15,137 nt of DNA from CAYYMD01 sp964472875 (GTDB lineage: Bacteria > Planctomycetota > Phycisphaerae > SM23-33), in assembly GCA_964472875.1 (NCBI GenBank), contig CAYYMD010000061.1:1-15137 (forward strand), read 5' to 3'. Every line of letters starts with the position of its first letter. Within the stretch, counting starts at the first letter, position 1. Below, piece after piece: positions 13,161 through 15,137 of this stretch. The notes beneath the pieces are model-generated. The model did no database searches. It was not told where the DNA came from and was given only the letters and a program-made list of their open reading frames with translations. The translations under genes and the position numbers were made by a program.

Positions 13161-14777
13161 ATGCATAAAAGCCAAAACAACATAATAGTATTGTTTGGGA
13201 TTCTGGCGATTCTGGGTGGTGGGAGCGTCATCGCCACCGCGCTCTATGCTTGGCCATCCGAAAATGTACGAGGGAAAAGACGCATGTTCTATACTAAAAT
13301 TCCACAGGATTTGCCGAAAAAGGCCCGGTTTCTATGGCGTGTGCCTTTGCATAAGGTGCGGTTGGAATGGAAAGTATTAATAGTCAATCCAGACAACGAA
13401 CCCGTAGCGCACGCGGTTATTGATTTGCTTCTCAATAAATCATCCGGGCCCGTGGATTCAGCTCGTACTAACGACATAGGCCGCGCAACGCTTCGCGCAA
13501 GGGCCAGCACCGATTATACATTACGAATGTCGTGCATACACAGTGATGATATAGGGACACAATACAAAATACTTACTGAAAAGGAGCTAAAGACGCGGGA
13601 AATTACCTGGCGCATAGATCCTCTCAAGCCGGCAATAAAAGTCCGCGCATTCACCCGTCGCAACGGCAAAAGTACACCGGCACCCGACGGTACTGTAATA
13701 CGATGCGGGCTTATCCCCAAAAACAGGAACGGCGCTATTAAATGGTACAAAGTATACTCGAAGGATGGCGTCGCCTGCTTCAATGGACTGCCTGCGGGCA
13801 AGTATAAAATCACTGTCCATAGAAACAGTCCCAATCAATATGTATTCAACACACTTACCGAATTGTCGTACGACGGCGAACACGTTACTGAAGTGGAGGG
13901 TGTCCTTGTAAAACTATCGGATTTCCGTGGCTCTCTTAAAGTTACAGTAAATACTCTCCAGGGAAAACAGGTTGTGGGTGAAAATGTTCTGTTACTGGAC
14001 TCCGATAAAAAAAGGTTTAAGTTTTCAAAACTCAATACAGATGGGTTGGCGACTTTCAGAAATTTGACCGCCGGGCAATACACAGTGGTGTTTAAAGATG
14101 ACAATTACTTCGGAGCATCCAAAGATGTAAATTTTCCGATTATTCAACGCAATGCGGCGTTAACCGTGACAAGAATCTATAAGGTGGAAGTGAACGTCGA
14201 GAGAATTGACTTTACTAAGGTAAAGTCCGCTAAATACCAGTTATATGCATTGAACGGTAGGGGATTGGATTTGGTTAGGTCTCCTAAAAAGATCCAAGAC
14301 AACACAACGACGCTTAAGAATCTAACCAGCGGTACATATTTAATTAAGGTGTGGATTAATTCGGATGAACCTATGGTTGGCTACGCTAAGTTCCAACTGC
14401 CCTCCAAGAAGCGAGTGAAGGTTGAAGTCAGCAAGGCCTTTAAGGTGCATGTATATACGGGTGGGGACCGCAAAATTATAAAGAATATCGAATATATCAT
14501 CTTGGTCTGCCCGAAATACTCACAAATATATCGATGCTACGGTTTTCGAGGCAAAATGATTTTACCCCAGGGGCAGCACCTGGTTTTTATCGAGACTAAA
14601 GGCGGAAAACACTTCAATGTAGGTAAGGTTTCTGTCAATAAAGATGGCTTTTTGAAGATACCTGTGCCGAACAATCCCAAGCAGGTCAAGCATGCAGAGG
14701 TGTTCGAAAAAGTATTTCCAAAGGCGGAAGCGATTATGCGGGCGAATCCAATACCAGGAACGAAAAAAACGGATTAA
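13161..14777 (+). CDS. membrane-anchored protein of repeated carboxypeptidase-regulatory/Cna-B-like domains
   Basis: A 538-residue extracytoplasmic protein. One N-terminal hydrophobic segment (about 8-30) is a signal anchor or signal peptide. The rest reads as a string of beta-sandwich modules that end in the hallmark 'G-x-a-x-F-x-x-L-x-x-G-x-Y-x-v'. Examples are GVACFNGLPAGKYKITV (203-219), GLATFRNLTAGQYTVVF (295-311) and TTTLKNLTSGTYLIKVW (382-398). More diverged modules lie at about 70-123 (NDIGRATLRARASTDYTLRM) and 425-500. Such domains are common in surface and adhesin-like proteins and usually have structural or binding roles. There is no LPXTG or other sorting signal at the C-terminus, and no catalytic motif is visible. 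AAGGAA (13149-13154) lies inside the end of the preceding small gene, giving likely translational coupling. Composition is AT-rich like its two neighbours. Confidence 0.75.
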   Translation: MHKSQNNIIVLFGILAILGGGSVIATALYAWPSENVRGKRRMFYTKIPQDLPKKARFLWRVPLHKVRLEWKVLIVNPDNEPVAHAVIDLLLNKSSGPVDSARTNDIGRATLRARASTDYTLRMSCIHSDDIGTQYKILTEKELKTREITWRIDPLKPAIKVRAFTRRNGKSTPAPDGTVIRCGLIPKNRNGAIKWYKVYSKDGVACFNGLPAGKYKITVHRNSPNQYVFNTLTELSYDGEHVTEVEGVLVKLSDFRGSLKVTVNTLQGKQVVGENVLLLDSDKKRFKFSKLNTDGLATFRNLTAGQYTVVFKDDNYFGASKDVNFPIIQRNAALTVTRIYKVEVNVERIDFTKVKSAKYQLYALNGRGLDLVRSPKKIQDNTTTLKNLTSGTYLIKVWINSDEPMVGYAKFQLPSKKRVKVEVSKAFKVHVYTGGDRKIIKNIEYIILVCPKYSQIYRCYGFRGKMILPQGQHLVFIETKGGKHFNVGKVSVNKDGFLKIPVPNNPKQVKHAEVFEKVFPKAEAIMRANPIPGTKKTD

Positions 14778-14792
14778 TATCAGGTAGGGCGT

Positions 14793-14810
14793 GTCCCGAT
14801 GCATCGGGAC
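14793..14810. repeat. 18-base perfect palindrome after the repeat-domain gene
   Basis: GTCCCGATGCATCGGGAC is a perfect palindrome centred on ATGCAT, 15 bases after the stop of the last gene of the AT-rich cassette. GTG at 14791-14793 and CAC at 14813-14815 could lengthen the hairpin imperfectly. It is a candidate REP-like intergenic repeat. No T run follows on the plus strand. Confidence 0.55.
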
Positions 14811-14849
14811 TACACGCGGGGCTAATAACGCCGTATATAGGGGACGCCG

Positions 14850-14878
14850 AAAAAATATCCCCCGCTTGACAGCGGGGG
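14850..14878 (-). terminator. terminator-like hairpin reading leftward
   Basis: CCCCCGC (14859-14865) and GCGGGGG (14872-14878) form a seven-base-pair stem with a six-base loop. On the minus strand the stem is followed, after ATA, by six T (complement of 14850-14855), the form of an intrinsic terminator for leftward transcription. No leftward gene is visible in the 260 bases to the right, so its partner would lie beyond the window or be an unseen RNA. Confidence 0.5.
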
Positions 14879-15137
14879 CTTACAAACGCCGCCGGCCGCA
14901 ATCCCAAATCCGAAATATCTATATCCCCTGCATCCCCTGAATCCATACTAATCTGCGCGCGCAGTTTGTCCGCCGAAGCGTCCACATCGCCCGAAAAAAT
15001 AAAATTTTTTATATCTTCTCCCGGCCGTGGGTTACGAATTCCGGGTATGCCCGCCAGGCGCGGTTTGCGCGCGCAAAGGTGATGTTTCGTCCAAGTATGG
15101 AGGGCAATTAATTTCGGATTTATGATTTCGGACCGAC

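Larger units (their letters stand above)
14778..15137. other. intergenic region with palindromes, no convincing gene
   Basis: No reading frame here looks like a protein. The region holds the palindromes described separately, plus CTGCGCGCGCAG (near 14954), TTTGCGCGCGCAAA (near 15064) and an A/T hairpin, AAAAAAT/ATTTTTT (near 14994-15011). AAATCCGAAAT at 14906-14916 is the reverse complement of ATTTCGGATTT at 15111-15121. The pattern resembles intergenic filler rather than coding DNA. Confidence 0.55.

Noticed and set aside
14734..14985. 83-codon minus-strand frame at the right end
   Set aside because: It runs through the terminator hairpin and the 18-base palindrome and into the end of the repeat-domain gene. 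It starts at GTG without a ribosome-binding site, and the translation has no family features.
1..15137. CRISPR arrays, tRNA or rRNA genes, phage genes
   Set aside because: No regularly spaced direct repeats, no tRNA-like cloverleaf with a TTC motif, no rRNA sequence and no phage structural or integrase gene was seen on reading both strands.

Overview
The window looks like one stretch of a bacterial chromosome of moderately high GC (about 58-60% by eye over most of its length). Every clearly recognisable gene is bacterial. The gene content (AccB/AccC as separate proteins, a pyrophosphate-type phosphofructokinase of about 405 residues, a FucP-type sugar permease, a GH100-like glycosidase, an IS66 relic) would fit a sugar-degrading anaerobe such as a member of the Planctomycetota (Phycisphaerae-like). 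That assignment is an impression from gene content, not a proven placement.

Layout. (1) 173-1507, minus strand: a FucP/GluP-type MFS sugar:H+ symporter, divergent from the next block across a 137-base intergenic region. (2) 1645-4736, plus strand: an Xaa-Pro peptidase (M24), then accB and accC, i.e. the biotin carrier and biotin carboxylase of acetyl-CoA carboxylase. AccC has an insertion of about 25 residues. (3) 4848-6065: pyrophosphate-dependent phosphofructokinase, followed by a strong hairpin. (4) 6143-6585: a compact hicB-hicA toxin-antitoxin pair with an ATGA overlap, then a membrane-anchored alpha/beta hydrolase (6602-7453). (5) 7576-9748: a HAD phosphatase and an (alpha/alpha)6-barrel glycosidase, probably one transcription unit. 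(6) 9843-10848, minus strand: queE-queD, two steps of preQ0/queuosine synthesis, convergent with block 5. (7) 11041-11427: a decayed C-terminal piece of an IS66-family transposase that appears to carry a small palindromic insertion. (8) 11473-14777, plus strand: a visibly AT-richer segment (roughly 40-45% GC by eye) with three consecutive genes: an exported TPR protein with no recognised C-terminal domain, a 60-residue single-pass membrane peptide, and a 538-residue anchored protein built from repeated beta-sandwich (carboxypeptidase-regulatory/Cna-B-like) modules. (9) 14778-15137: no convincing gene, but several palindromes and a minus-strand terminator-like hairpin.

How they fit together. 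Sugar uptake (FucP-like), glycoside hydrolysis, sugar-phosphate turnover (HAD enzyme) and PPi-linked glycolysis suggest carbohydrate catabolism. AccB/AccC feed fatty-acid synthesis and QueD/QueE feed tRNA modification. The least explained part is the AT-rich three-gene cassette beside the IS66 relic. It has the look of an acquired or fast-evolving cell-envelope system and is the best candidate here for something undescribed.
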